In this document: positions 35,195-45,100 of the stretch, piece after piece
How positions within the stretch are numbered: the stretch's first letter is position 1
Layout: each line of letters begins with the position of its first letter
From: Viridibacterium sediminicola
GTDB taxonomy: Bacteria > Pseudomonadota > Gammaproteobacteria > Burkholderiales > Rhodocyclaceae
Reading direction: 5' to 3'
DNA length: 64,000 nt
Assembly: GCF_039631295.1 (NCBI RefSeq)
Contig: NZ_JBDIVE010000007.1
Span: 1-64,000 of the forward strand
Translations under genes and position numbers: made by a program
The notes under the pieces: model-generated
What the model was told of the DNA's origin: nothing
Database searches by the model: none
The model's input: the letters and a program-made list of their open reading frames with translations, nothing else

Positions 35195-36841
35195 TCAGTT
35201 ATCCACGAAACGTCCCTTCACCGCGAAGAGGCCTTGCGGACGCTTCTGGATGAAGACGATGATGAAGACGAGGATGGCGATCTTCGCCAACACCGCGCCG
35301 GCCCAGCCTTCGAGCAGCTTGGAGAGAATGCCCAGACCCATCGCGGCATAGACAGTACCGGCCAGCTGGCCGACGCCGCCGAGCACCACGACCATGAAGG
35401 AGTCGATGATGTAGCCTTGGCCCAGATCGGGACCGACATTGCCGACCTGCGACAGCGCGCAACCAGCCAGCCCGGCGATGCCCGAGCCCAGCGCGAAAGC
35501 CATCGTGTCGACATGCGGCGTGGCAACGCCGACGCAGCTGGCCATCTGGCGGTTCTGCGTCACGGCGCGGACGAACAGCCCCAGCCGGGTGCGCGTCAAA
35601 ATCAGGGTCATGCCGATCACCACCAGGGCGGCGAAGGCGATGATGGCCAGGCGGTTCCAGGGCAGGATCAGATTGCTCATCACCTGCACGCCGCCTGACA
35701 GCCATTGCGGGTTCTCGACCATCACGTTCTGCGCGCCGAAGGTGGTGCGTACCAGCTGGATCAGGATCAGGCTGATGCCCCAGGTGGCGAGCAGGGTTTC
35801 CAGCGCACGACCATAGAGGTGGCGGATGACCAGGCGCTCCATCGCCACGCCGACCAGGGCCGAAGCGAGGAAGGAGACCGGAATGGCGATCAGCGGATAG
35901 ATCTCGAAGAGTCCGGGCGCGAATTTCTGCACCAGGTTCTGTGTCGCAAAGGTGGCGTAGGCGCCGATCATGATCAGCTCGCCGTGCGCCATGTTGATCA
36001 CGCCCATCAGGCCGTAGGTGATCGCCAGCCCCAGCGCGGCCAGCAAGAGGATGCTGCCCAGGCTCAGACCGGTGAAAATGCCGCCCAGCCACTCACCGCG
36101 CTTGAGTCGCGTATTGATGGCGTTGATCGATTGCTGTGCGGCCAGGCGCACCGACTCGTCGCTTTCCTTGAAAGCCTCGCCGTCTTTTTCCAGCACGGCT
36201 TCAAGCAGGCTCTTGATGTTGGCGTCATCGGTGGTGCCGAGGGTCTGGATGGCAGCCAGACGCAGCGCTTTGTCCTTGCTTTGCAATTGCGCGGTGGCCT
36301 GGGTCAGCTGCAGCAGCTTGAGGATGGTCGGATCTTTTTCGATCTTCAGCGCCTTGTCCAGCAAGGGCAGGATCGCTTCATTGGCCGAGGCTTGCAGTTT
36401 TTTGACCGCATCGAGGCGCACTGCGGTGTCCGGCGAGGTGATCGCCAGTGCGGCCAGTGCGGCGTCGAGCGCGCTGCTGACGCGGTTATTGGTGACGATG
36501 TCTTCAGCATCGGCCGGCAGGGCGGGCAAAACCTGACCGCTGACGGCATCGGTGATCTTGTCGCCATCGACGATCAGCACCTGCTTGCCGCCGACGACCT
36601 TCAGGCCGTCATTGGCCAGCGCCTGCAGCACCGGCAGGGCTTCCGGGTCGGCGCTGCCGGCGATGGCATTGAGCGCTTCGACCTTGATGTCATTGTCTTC
36701 ATTGGCGAGCTTGAGGATCAGCTCGGCAGACGGTTTGGCGTTGGCGATACTGCTGCAACACAAGGCCAAAGCGCACAGCACTACCGGCACGAAGCTCAGG
36801 CAAGCACGGGCGTGGCTACGGAATTCACGGCTGGAAATCAT
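35195..36841 (-). CDS. urtB: urea ABC transporter permease UrtB with N-terminal exported domain
   Basis: 548 residues. A signal peptide-like start is followed by about 220 residues of helical repeats (ILKLANEDNDIKVEALNAIA, PEALPVLQALANDG, RLDAVKKLQASAN), which look like HEAT-type repeats and should be periplasmic. The LivH-like permease begins near residue 255 (LSLGSILLLAALGLAITYGL, GVINMAHGELIMIGAYATF). The extended N-terminus is a known feature of proteobacterial UrtB. Complete and in order with urtA. Confidence 0.95.
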   Translation of the reverse strand: MISSREFRSHARACLSFVPVVLCALALCCSSIANAKPSAELILKLANEDNDIKVEALNAIAGSADPEALPVLQALANDGLKVVGGKQVLIVDGDKITDAVSGQVLPALPADAEDIVTNNRVSSALDAALAALAITSPDTAVRLDAVKKLQASANEAILPLLDKALKIEKDPTILKLLQLTQATAQLQSKDKALRLAAIQTLGTTDDANIKSLLEAVLEKDGEAFKESDESVRLAAQQSINAINTRLKRGEWLGGIFTGLSLGSILLLAALGLAITYGLMGVINMAHGELIMIGAYATFATQNLVQKFAPGLFEIYPLIAIPVSFLASALVGVAMERLVIRHLYGRALETLLATWGISLILIQLVRTTFGAQNVMVENPQWLSGGVQVMSNLILPWNRLAIIAFAALVVIGMTLILTRTRLGLFVRAVTQNRQMASCVGVATPHVDTMAFALGSGIAGLAGCALSQVGNVGPDLGQGYIIDSFMVVVLGGVGQLAGTVYAAMGLGILSKLLEGWAGAVLAKIAILVFIIVFIQKRPQGLFAVKGRFVDN

Positions 36842-36859
36842 GGTGGTGTTCTGGCTTCC

Positions 36860-37022
36860 GCTGCAGTTCCCTCACCCGTTTGCGGGAGAGGATGGCCGGG
36901 CAAAGCACCAGGCCGGGAGGGCAACACGCGTTGCCCTGACTTGCATCGAGGCATTGCCTGCGAGGGCTTGCCAGCTGCCCGGCCACTCCCCTGCGAAGAG
37001 GAGCGCGGCCGGGCGAGCGGCA
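36860..37022. repeat. degenerate CCCTCTCCC/GGCCGGG repeat between urtA and urtB
   Basis: The 195-base gap carries CCCTCACCCGTTTGCGGGAG, GGCCGGGCA, GGCCGGGAGGGC and, further on, CCCTGCGAAGAGGAGCG with GGCCGGGCG. It is an eroded member of the palindrome family found in hrpA. Located after the highly expressed binding-protein gene, it could act as an attenuator or 3' stabiliser. Confidence 0.6.
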
Positions 37023-37036
37023 TTTACAGACTTTGC

Positions 37037-38314
37037 TTACTTCTTCACTTCGGGAACGTTCTTCTTGCCCTTGTTCTCGGGGATGTAGTCGCTCCACGGG
37101 TCGGCAACCACCGGACCCTTGGTCTTCCACACCACCTTGAACTGGCCGTCAGCCTTCACTTCGCCGATGAACACCGGCTTGTGCAGGTGATGGTTTTCCT
37201 TGTCCATCGTCGACATGAAGCCGCCCGGTGCCGGGAAGGTCTGGCCAGCCATCGCGGCGATCACCTTGTCGGTGTCGGTCGACTTGGCCTTGGTCACCGC
37301 CTGGGCCCACATGTGGATGCCGATGTAGGTCGCTTCCATCGGGTCATTGGTCAGCGGCTTGTCCTTGTGACCAGCAATGCCCTTAGCCTTGGCGTATGCG
37401 CTCCATTCCTTGATGAAGGCGTCATTGGTCGGGTTCTTGATGCTCATGAAGTAGTTCCATGCGGCCAGGTGGCCGACCAGCGGCTTGGTATCGACGCCAC
37501 GCAGCTCTTCTTCACCCACCGAGAAAGCCACCACCGGCACATCGGTCGCCTTCAGGCCCTGGTTGCCCAGTTCCTTGTAGAAGGGCACGTTGGAGTCGCC
37601 GTTGATGGTCGACACCACGGCCGTCTTCTTGCCTTCAGCGGCGAACTTCTTGATCTTGGCGATGATGGTTTGATAATCGCTGTGACCGAAGGGCGTGTAC
37701 TCTTCCATGATGTCCTCGTCCTTGATGCCCTTGCTGTGCAGGAAGGCGCGGAGGATCTTGTTGGTGGTACGCGGATAGACGTAGTCGGTACCCAGCAGCA
37801 CGAAGCGCTTGGCCGAGCCGCCGTCCTTGCTCATCAGGTATTCGACGGCCGGGATGGCTTGCTGGTTAGGCGCTGCACCCGTGTAGAAAACGTTCTTCGA
37901 GAGTTCTTCACCTTCGTACTGCACCGGGTAGAACAGCAGGCTGTTCAGCTCTTCATAGACCGGCAGCACCGACTTGCGCGACACCGAGGTCCAACAGCCG
38001 AAGGTCACCGCAACCTTGTCCTTGGAGATCAGCTGGCGAGCCTTTTCAGCGAACAGCGGCCAGTTGGAAGCGGGGTCAACCACCACGGGTTCCAGCTGCT
38101 TGCCCAGCACGCCGCCCTTCTTGTTGATTTCGTCGATGGTCATCAGCGCAACGTCCTTGAGGACCGTTTCCGAAATCGCCATCGTGCCGGAGAGCGAGTG
38201 CAGGATGCCGACCTTGATCGTATCGGCGGCGCGTGCCGTAAAGGAAGTGAGACCTGCGATAGCCAGAGCCGAGGCCATCGCCGAAACCTTGATGAAGTTA
38301 CGACGTGATTGCAT
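37037..38314 (-). CDS. urtA: urea ABC transporter substrate-binding protein UrtA
   Basis: 425 residues. First gene of the urea locus. N-terminal export signal with MQSRRNFIKVSAMASALAIA (twin-arginine-like RRNFIK). The mature protein begins IKVGILHSLSGTMAISET, and the family blocks VFYTGAAPNQQAIPAVEYLM and HLHKPVFIGEVKADGQFKVV are present. Binds urea (or short amides) in the periplasm for UrtBCDE. Confidence 0.95.
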   Translation of the reverse strand: MQSRRNFIKVSAMASALAIAGLTSFTARAADTIKVGILHSLSGTMAISETVLKDVALMTIDEINKKGGVLGKQLEPVVVDPASNWPLFAEKARQLISKDKVAVTFGCWTSVSRKSVLPVYEELNSLLFYPVQYEGEELSKNVFYTGAAPNQQAIPAVEYLMSKDGGSAKRFVLLGTDYVYPRTTNKILRAFLHSKGIKDEDIMEEYTPFGHSDYQTIIAKIKKFAAEGKKTAVVSTINGDSNVPFYKELGNQGLKATDVPVVAFSVGEEELRGVDTKPLVGHLAAWNYFMSIKNPTNDAFIKEWSAYAKAKGIAGHKDKPLTNDPMEATYIGIHMWAQAVTKAKSTDTDKVIAAMAGQTFPAPGGFMSTMDKENHHLHKPVFIGEVKADGQFKVVWKTKGPVVADPWSDYIPENKGKKNVPEVKK

Positions 38315-38371
38315 GTGTGAGACTCCCTGACAGAAGTTGAAGAACCACCGGGTAAGCCAGCGGATGTCGCC

Positions 38372-38400
38372 AATGTAGGGATTCGTCGCGTCTGACGGAA
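38372..38400 (-). promoter_or_regulatory. candidate urtA promoter
   Basis: On the minus strand TTCCGT (38400-38395) and TACATT (38377-38372) are 17 bases apart, a weak sigma-70 match with the right spacing. It would start transcription near 38365, about 50 bases before the urtA ATG. A weak -35 is consistent with need for an activator. Confidence 0.35.
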
Positions 38401-38410
38401 TACGCCAGAT

Positions 38411-38426
38411 TGCGTAGGACTACGCA
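38411..38426. promoter_or_regulatory. 7-2-7 palindrome upstream of urtA (NarL/LuxR-type site)
   Basis: TGCGTAG-GA-CTACGCA is a perfect heptamer inverted repeat with a two-base spacer, the arrangement NarL-type regulators recognise. Its centre lies about 53 bases upstream of the inferred urtA start of transcription. A second perfect palindrome, CACTCTAGAGTG, is at 38429-38440. A LuxR-type response regulator gene lies at 41168-42109. Confidence 0.55.
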
Positions 38427-38465
38427 GTCACTCTAGAGTGCTGCTTTGCCACACTCACTGCGCCC

Positions 38466-39128
38466 ATGAATTTCCACTACCTTTACCGTCCAGCCGTTCG
38501 CCCACCTGGCACCGCCTCTGCAAAGCCAGCACCTCTGCTGGTGCTTCTGCACGGCATGGGCGCCAATGAAGAAGACCTGTTCGGCCTCGCTCCCCATTTC
38601 GATGCGCAGTTCGCCGTGCTCAGCATCCGCGCGCCGATTGAAATCCAGCCTGGCTACTACCGCTGGTATCTGCGTCAGGACACGCCCAGTGGCCCGGTCT
38701 ACGACGGCCGTGAAGTGCTTGAGAGCCGCAGCTTCCTCATCGCCGCCATCGAGTCCGCCGTGCGCGAATTCGACATCGACCCGCAGCGCGTCTATGTGCT
38801 GGGCTTCAGCCAGGGCGCCGCGATGGCCCTGAGCCTGGTGTTCACCGCGCCGCAGCTGATCCAGGGCGCCATCTCCATCGCCGGCCGCGTGCTCGACGCG
38901 ATTGAACCCTTGCACTGCGAGGCCGCCGCGCTGGCGCATCTCTCGGTGCTGCTGTTACACGGCACGCAAGACGGCGCCGTGCCTTTTGAACAGTCCGAGC
39001 TTGCCGCACGCATGCTCAGCGAGCGCGGCGTTCGCCATGCCCTGCATGCATACAATGCTGGTCACACGGTGACGCCGGGCATGTTGCGTGAGGCGAAGGA
39101 ATATTTGGCGGGGGTGTTGCGGGGCTGA
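38466..39128 (+). CDS. carboxylesterase/phospholipase family hydrolase (YpfH-like)
   Basis: 220 residues, no signal peptide. The alpha/beta-hydrolase triad is visible: Ser115 in LGFSQGAAM, Asp169 in HGTQDGAVPF and His200 in NAGHTVTPGM; the oxyanion part is LLHGMGANEEDLFG. Such enzymes hydrolyse small esters; the natural substrate is unknown. It is divergent from urtA and shares that control region, and is convergent end-to-end with the ParE toxin gene. Confidence 0.85.
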   Translation: MNFHYLYRPAVRPPGTASAKPAPLLVLLHGMGANEEDLFGLAPHFDAQFAVLSIRAPIEIQPGYYRWYLRQDTPSGPVYDGREVLESRSFLIAAIESAVREFDIDPQRVYVLGFSQGAAMALSLVFTAPQLIQGAISIAGRVLDAIEPLHCEAAALAHLSVLLLHGTQDGAVPFEQSELAARMLSERGVRHALHAYNAGHTVTPGMLREAKEYLAGVLRG

Positions 39129-39482
39129 CTACGAGGAGGGGGTTGAAGCTTGCGTTGATGCTGGCAATGCATTCAAGGTCCGCTTAAAGCCCAGGGCCTT
39201 GTCCCCGACTTGATGCCAGAACGCGACCACCTCCAGGGCTTTGTCCTGTATTCGGTAGTAAAGGAAATACTGGATGCGCGGCAGGTATAAACGCCTGACC
39301 ACAATAGGGCGCGCAGTTTCGATCTTGCTACCAATGCCCGGCTCATCTACAAGCAAAGCCAGCGCGGCTGCAATATCTTTGCGAATGGCGCCAGGGGCTG
39401 CCGGGCGATTGTCCGCCCACCACGCAGCAGCTTTTTCAATTTCCCGCACTGCGCGGGGTTTGATGCGGACCGCGAGGGACAA
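39129..39482 (-). CDS. ParE/RelE superfamily toxin
   Basis: 117 residues. VRIKPRAVREIEKAAAWWAD, then VVRRLYLPRIQYFLYYRI and LEVVAFWHQVGDKAL, give the ParE/RelE fold pattern. The start appears to be TTG at 39482, two bases after the antitoxin stop; no ATG is available. The C-terminus is Ser/Thr-rich and may be an unstructured extension. Forms a type II pair with the preceding gene. Confidence 0.8.
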   Translation of the reverse strand: MSLAVRIKPRAVREIEKAAAWWADNRPAAPGAIRKDIAAALALLVDEPGIGSKIETARPIVVRRLYLPRIQYFLYYRIQDKALEVVAFWHQVGDKALGFKRTLNALPASTQASTPSS

Positions 39483-39484
39483 GA

Positions 39485-39706
39485 TCAGCCGTAGCGACTT
39501 AAGCGCGCGAAGAGCTCATCAGCCGAAATACCTTCTTCGCGATCCGCTTCGTCCAGCGCATCCAGCAGCTCAGTCTCCTGAGCAGGGGGCAACTTCACGG
39601 CAGCATCATCCCCGCGCGCGATGACCGTCACCACGGTCCCCTCTGGCAGAGAGAGACCTTCAACGACGACCTTGCCGTCAACGATGGTTCCGGAAGCGAG
39701 CTGCAT
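39485..39706 (-). CDS. antitoxin partner of the ParE-type toxin
   Basis: 73 residues. An AbrB/AF2212-like beta-rich N-terminus (SGTIVDGKVVVEGLSLPEG then TVVTVIARGDD) and an acidic C-terminal helix (ETELLDALDEADREEGISAD) fit a small antitoxin that binds its toxin. It is encoded immediately before the toxin in the same direction. Confidence 0.75.
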   Translation of the reverse strand: MQLASGTIVDGKVVVEGLSLPEGTVVTVIARGDDAAVKLPPAQETELLDALDEADREEGISADELFARLSRYG

Positions 39707-40339
39707 GCTTTGGATGGTAGCTCACTGAAAGCTCGCGATGCAATCGCGCGTCGGCTGAGCTCAGAGTGAGCAGGGCAAGGCTTGTTCGCAGGCCAATGCA
39801 TCATCCGGAAATCACGGCTTTGCTTGGGGCACACCGCGGCTGGATACAGCACAGCATTTTTAGCCGGATGAAGCGTAGCGGAATCCGGGGGCTAGCGGAA
39901 TCAAGCCTCCTTCTTGGCTTTAAACCGATGGTCTTCGGCAGCGCAGCGTTCCCAGTTGCGGCAATTCGCATTGCGCGACGTTCGCCCCTCTCCCGGCCTC
40001 CGGCCACCCTCCCCCGAGGGGGAGGGCACGGCAAGGTGCATTACTGGTCGATGCGCCGGAGAACCAATGAAGTTCCCTCCCCTTGGGGGAGGGGGGCCCT
40101 TCGGGCCGGGAGAGGGGAGATGCGTAGTGAAGGGATATCTATTCGCGCAGTCACCCACTTTGTTAGGGGTGGAACTTAGTTGAGGCCGCCAGCCGCCGAA
40201 ATGACTGCATGATTCAGGCTTCGCTCGGAAGCCCTTGCTGGCTGAATGAAGCGCTGCGAAATTCGGGAAGGGCGGCTGATCAGGCCCCAGCCCGGATGCT
40301 CGACCTGCGGCTTTCATCCGGGCTTGTTTTTCGAAGAGC
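39707..40339. other. gene-free repeat-rich spacer
   Basis: About 630 bases without a credible gene. It contains GCCGGATGAAGCGTAGCGGA with AATCCGGG (39860-39890), a CCCTCTCCC-family palindrome cluster at 39985-40119, and unremarkable sequence to 40339. The open frames that cross it are translated repeats (for example PSPGLRPPSPEGEGT) and are not genes. Confidence 0.6.
39985..40119. repeat. CCCTCTCCC palindromic repeat cluster
   Basis: Left unit CCCCTCTCCCGGCCTCCGGC with CCTCCCCCGAGGGGGAGG, right unit CCTCCCCTTGGGGGAGG with GGGCCCTTCGGGCCGGGAGA. Head-to-tail pair of the family seen in hrpA. Confidence 0.85.
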
Positions 40340-40954
40340 TTAGCGCGCAGGTAGGGACGGAGGGGGCGTAATCCATGCAGGGAATAGTACGCTCAGGCTT
40401 GGTGAGGTTTGCCCACCTTGTTTATTGCACAATTCACTAGCCTTCTCCGGAAACAAGCCGGAGAAGTTGTCAGCAACCTCCGGGTCGTTCGCGGCATGTG
40501 GGACACAGTCAAGCAGCTTTGTAACAATACAGCGGCGCGGAGGGGTTTTGGAGGCGCTGCTTTTGCCGGAGTTGCACCAACTGTCGGCGAGATTGGTGGC
40601 GCTGTCTGCGTTGTTGTCGAGGCCTGTTCCGGCGTTGCCGCCTGAATTGCTCTCGGAGAATGCCCAGGCCACTACGACAGGGCTGGCCGAAAACTTCGGA
40701 CCTCCTTTGTCTGGAAAGCTTTGACAGCGTACGCGGTTGAACTCCGATATCTTCTCGCCGCCGCTAACCCGGATGCATTCATTGCTTGCTGCGGTCTTGG
40801 CTGAAGCGACGTCTGGGTAGGCGACGGCGCTGATTAGCGCTGGATGGCCCTGCACATAGGTCTGGACGAACGCTGTCGCAGCCTGAATGTTTGCACCATA
40901 CAGTCCAGCTACGATCAGCATCGCAGCGCCGAGGTAAGAGCGGGAAATATTCAT
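40340..40954 (-). CDS. hypothetical secreted protein
   Basis: 204 residues with a signal peptide (AAMLIVAGLYGANIQAA). The mature protein has several cysteines (ECIRV, RCQSF, WCNSG, RCIVTKLLDC, LCNKQGG) likely to pair in the periplasm and a Gly/Asn-rich centre. It vaguely resembles DUF4189-like cysteine-containing exported proteins, but I do not recognise a family. Base composition is lower in GC than its neighbours, in keeping with the accessory character of 39-41 kb. Confidence 0.55.
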   Translation of the reverse strand: MNISRSYLGAAMLIVAGLYGANIQAATAFVQTYVQGHPALISAVAYPDVASAKTAASNECIRVSGGEKISEFNRVRCQSFPDKGGPKFSASPVVVAWAFSESNSGGNAGTGLDNNADSATNLADSWCNSGKSSASKTPPRRCIVTKLLDCVPHAANDPEVADNFSGLFPEKASELCNKQGGQTSPSLSVLFPAWITPPPSLPAR

Positions 40955-41167
40955 GATTTGCGTAGTCCTTTAGCGGAAGAGCTTCTGTGGCCTGGCGCGC
41001 ACAGCAATATTGTTTTGCTGTCGGCATTGTCAGATCCCAATGCTAGGTCTACGACGAATATTTTGTTTTGCGTTAGTTAAAAACCAAGGCCTATAAATGC
41101 TCAGGAGATATGTCTTCTTGCTAGGCGGCGTCTCTCAGCGATGGGGGCGCTTTCGGGCTTTGATCGT

Positions 41168-42109
41168 TTAGCCTCCACCCCGCCCCAGCTTGCTCATCGC
41201 CAGATTCGCCGCGGCCGTGCGCGTTTCGACACCGAGCTTTTCGAAGATGTGTTCGAGGTGTTTATGCACGGTGCGCGGGCTGGAGCCGAGAATGTCGCCG
41301 ATGTCCTTGTTGGTCTTGCCCTTGCTGACCCAGTGCAGGACTTCGGCTTCCTTTTGCGTGAGGCGGAAGGCGGCGATGAGGATTTCGAGCGCGCTGCTGT
41401 CGGATTCTTCGCGCAGCACCAGCAGGTATTCGTCGTCGGCGGTGCGGTCGTGCAGAGAGAAGATCAGGCGGCGGCCGCCGTGTGCGAGGTTGAGCGTGGC
41501 GGGTTCGGGTGCGTTGCTGGCGGCGGGCGTCTGGCTGGCAAGGCGCAGCCAGTCGAGGATGCGCGGCGCGGTGATGCCTTCGCTGTCGAGCCCGTGGGTG
41601 GCGAGCATCTGGCGCGCCAGCGGGGTTTGCCAGGTGATGCGGCCACTGGCCAGATGCACGGCGATGGTGGCCTGGCCGAAGGCGTCGAGCGCGCTGCGCG
41701 CCTGCTTCATCTGCCGTGCGCTGCGCAGGTGGCTGCTGATGCGGGCAATGACTTCGCCGCTGCGGATCGGCTTGCTGACGTAGTCGGTACCGCCGGCCTG
41801 GAAGGCGGCGACGACGTGCTCGGTCTCGGTGAGGCCGGTCATGAAGATGATCGGGATGTGCTGGGTGGCGAAGTCGGCACGCAGGCGACGTGCGACTTCA
41901 AAGCCGTCCATGCCGGGCATCATCGCGTCGAGCAGGATGATGTCGGGCACAGCCTGGCGCGCACGTGAGAGGGCGCTTTCGCCATTGATCGCGACGAGCA
42001 CGGTGAAGCCCGCTTCGTCGAGCGCATCGTGCAGCACCGAGAGGTTTTCCGGCACGTCATCGACGATCAGCACGATGTCGGTATTCTGCCGGTCAAGACT
42101 GGTCGGCAT
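41168..42109 (-). CDS. LuxR-type response regulator
   Basis: 313 residues. Receiver domain at 11-125 (VDD acidic pair, Asp61 in LLDAMMPGMDG, Lys in YVSKPI), a PAS-like linker at about 135-235 (ATIAVHLASGRITWQTPLAR), and a LuxR/GerE helix-turn-helix at about 245-310 (LTQKEAEVLHWVSKGKTNKD, SPRTVHKHLEHIFEKLGVET). The 17-base overlap with the large transporter-kinase gene makes it that kinase's partner. A NarL-type palindrome in front of urtA is a candidate target. Confidence 0.9.
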   Translation of the reverse strand: MPTSLDRQNTDIVLIVDDVPENLSVLHDALDEAGFTVLVAINGESALSRARQAVPDIILLDAMMPGMDGFEVARRLRADFATQHIPIIFMTGLTETEHVVAAFQAGGTDYVSKPIRSGEVIARISSHLRSARQMKQARSALDAFGQATIAVHLASGRITWQTPLARQMLATHGLDSEGITAPRILDWLRLASQTPAASNAPEPATLNLAHGGRRLIFSLHDRTADDEYLLVLREESDSSALEILIAAFRLTQKEAEVLHWVSKGKTNKDIGDILGSSPRTVHKHLEHIFEKLGVETRTAAANLAMSKLGRGGG

Positions 42110-45100
42110 CCATCATTCTCCGTAAAGTCTGGCTCATGGCTTCGAGCTGGAAGCGGTTGGCGTGTTCGCGCATGCTGTTCACAAAGTCGGCACTGTGCGG
42201 GCTCGCCGCCAGCATTTCGTCGAGCGCCTTGTGAATGCCGCGTACATAGCCGAGGTCGATCTGCGCGGCGAGCGCTTCAAGCTGCTCACGCGGCGGCCGC
42301 TGCACTTCAGCGCTGGCTTTCTTGGCGGCGTGCGCTGGCGCTGCGGGTGTGTTCGTCGCCGATGCCGCGTCGTCCCAGGCCAGATCGAGGCGCGCGCCGA
42401 TCCAGTCGAAGAGCTCGGCAACCTTGACTGGCTTGAGGATGAAGTCGCTGCTGGCGATGCCGACGTCGTTGTCGAGGCCTTTGTCGAAGGCGTTCGCTGA
42501 GATGATGGCGATCGGCGCGTCGGAGAGCTGCTGCGCGCGGATGCGGCGGATGGTCTCCCAACCGTCGATACCCGGCATCGCCAGATCCATGAAAATCGCA
42601 TGCGGCTTGAAACGCGGCAGCACTTCCAGACATTCAAGCCCGGAGGCGGCCTGGTCGAGCTCGAAGCCGACCGGCGCGAGCACGCTGGCGAGCAGTTCGC
42701 GGTCGACCTGTTCGTTGTCGACGATGAGGATGCGCCGTCGCTCGCCACGATAACCCGTGCGCCGCACACTGACCGGCAGTTCGCGCGCCGCCTGGGCGGC
42801 ATGCACTTGTGGCAGGAACAGGCGCAGGGTGAAGCAGGTGCCTTCGCCCAGCACGCTGCGCACGCTCATTTCGCCGCCCATTAGGTCGGTCAGCATGCGT
42901 GCGATGGTGAGGCCCAGTCCGGTGCCGCCGGCGGCCGCTGCTTGTGGCGCGCTGCCCCGCGAGAAGGGCTCGAAGATGCGTTCAAGTTCCTCGGCGGCAA
43001 TGCCGGGGCCGCTGTCTTCGATCTCGAACACCGCCATTTCGCGTGCGTAACGCAGGCGCAGGGTGACATCGCCCTGTGCGGTGAACTTGATTGCATTGCC
43101 GAGCAGGTTGATCAGGATCTGGCGCAGGCGCTTTTCGTCAGCACGCACCACGGCAGGCAGTTCGCTGAGTTTCTCGAAGCTGAAGTTGAGCCCCTTGCTG
43201 TGCGCCTGTTGTTCGAACATGCGCACCAGCTGTTGCACCACCTCGGCAAAGTCGATGGCGCGCGTCTCCAGCGTGAGCTTGCCGCCTTCGATGCGGGCGA
43301 TGTCCAGCGTGCCTTCGATGAGTGAGAGCAGGTGGTCGCCACTGCGGCGGATGACCTTGATCGCTTGCTGGCGATGCGCGGGAATCGCCGGGTCGCCATC
43401 GAGGATCTGCGCATAGCCCAGAATGCTGTTGAGCGGCGTGCGCAGCTCGTGGCTGATCGCCGTGATGTAGCGGCTCTTGGCTTGATTGGCCTGGTCGGCG
43501 ACCCGCTTGGCGCGCTGCAGTTTTTCGTCGGTGCGCTTATGCGATTCGATTTCGCGCATCAGCAGATGCGTCTGGCGGTTCGATTCCTCCTGCGCGACCT
43601 GGCGGCTCTTGTGGGTCAGCACCAGCCACCAGGCGAGGATGCCGGCGATCAGCAGCAGCGCGGCAAACGCCTTCATGAAGGCCTGGCGCAGGGCGACGCG
43701 CACGGCCGGATCTTCGCCGCCGAGCATCTGCACCTCGTGGTAGTAGAACAGGCCGAGCAGGGCCACGATGACCGGCACGATCAGCGCCATCAGCAGCAGG
43801 TAGTGGGCGATGCCCGAGTCGATGTAGGGCCACAGGCGGCGAGGCAACAGATGCTGCAGCAAGTGCGACCACTGGCTGGCCAGGCGCGCCTCGGGCTTGC
43901 AGAGGTCGTTGCAGCGTGCGTCGAGCGAACAGCACAGCGAGCAGATGTGGCCCTGGTAGGCCGGGCAGTGCGCCATGTCATCGACTTCATACTGGCGCTC
44001 GCAGATCACGCAGGAGACGGTGCGCGTCTCGCCACGCGGCTCGGCAATGATCGGGATGGAGCGGCGTGCGATGTAGTAGCGGCCGCCGGTAGCCCAGGCC
44101 AGCAAGGGCGAGAGGATCAGCGCGCTGGCCAGTGCGATGAACGAGGCGAAAGCTTGCGCCTGCGCGCCGAACAGGCCAACGAAGGCCGAGATCGACAGTG
44201 CCGAGGCGATCAGCATCGCGCCGACGCCGACCGGGTTGATGTCGTAAAGATGCGCGCGCTTGAACTCGATGCCCGGCGGCGAGAGCCCCAGCGGCTTGTT
44301 GATGACCAGATCGGCGACTACCGCGACGATCCACGAAATGGCCACATTCGAAAACAGCCCGAGCACCTGGCCGAGTGCCTGGAACACATCGAGCTCCATC
44401 AGCAAGAGCGCGATCAGCAGGTTGAACACCACCCACACCACGCGCCCCGGATGGCTGTGGGTGAGCCGCGCGAAGAAGTTGGACCAGGCCAGCGAGCCGG
44501 CGTAGGCATTGGTGACGTTGATCTTCAGCTGCGAGAGGATGACGAAGAAGGCGGTCACGGCAATCGCCCAGTCACTGCGCTGCAGTACGTATTCGTAGCC
44601 GATCAGGTACATCTGGTTGGGGTCGACGGCGCGCTCCAGCGGCACCGCATTGCGCAGCGCCAGGTAGGCGAGCAGGGCGCCACCGAGCATCTTGGCGATG
44701 CCGGGCAGGATCCAGCCCGGACCGCCGATGATCACTGCCAGATTCCAGCGCAGACGCGTCGCCGGCGTGCGCTCGGGCATGAAGCGCAGGTAATCGACCT
44801 GCTCGCCCATCTGCGTGATCAGCGCGATGCCCACGGTCAGCGCACTGCCGAACAGATAGATATTGAACTGCCCGCCCGCGCCATTGGCGCCGGGGTAGCT
44901 GGCCAGTTCGCCCAGCACACCGGGGTTCGCCTGCAGCACATAGAAATACGGCAGCACCAGCAGCAGCAGCCAGATCGGCTGGGTCAGGGCCTGCAGACGG
45001 CTGATCGCGGTGATGCCGTGGGTGACCAGGGGCAACACCACCAGCGCGCAGATCAGATAGCCCAGCGAAGGCGGAATATCGAAGGCCAGCTCCAGCGCAT

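Noticed and set aside
39766..40179. Open frames between the toxin-antitoxin pair and the secreted protein
   Set aside because: They consist largely of translated palindromic repeat and lack ribosome-binding sites.
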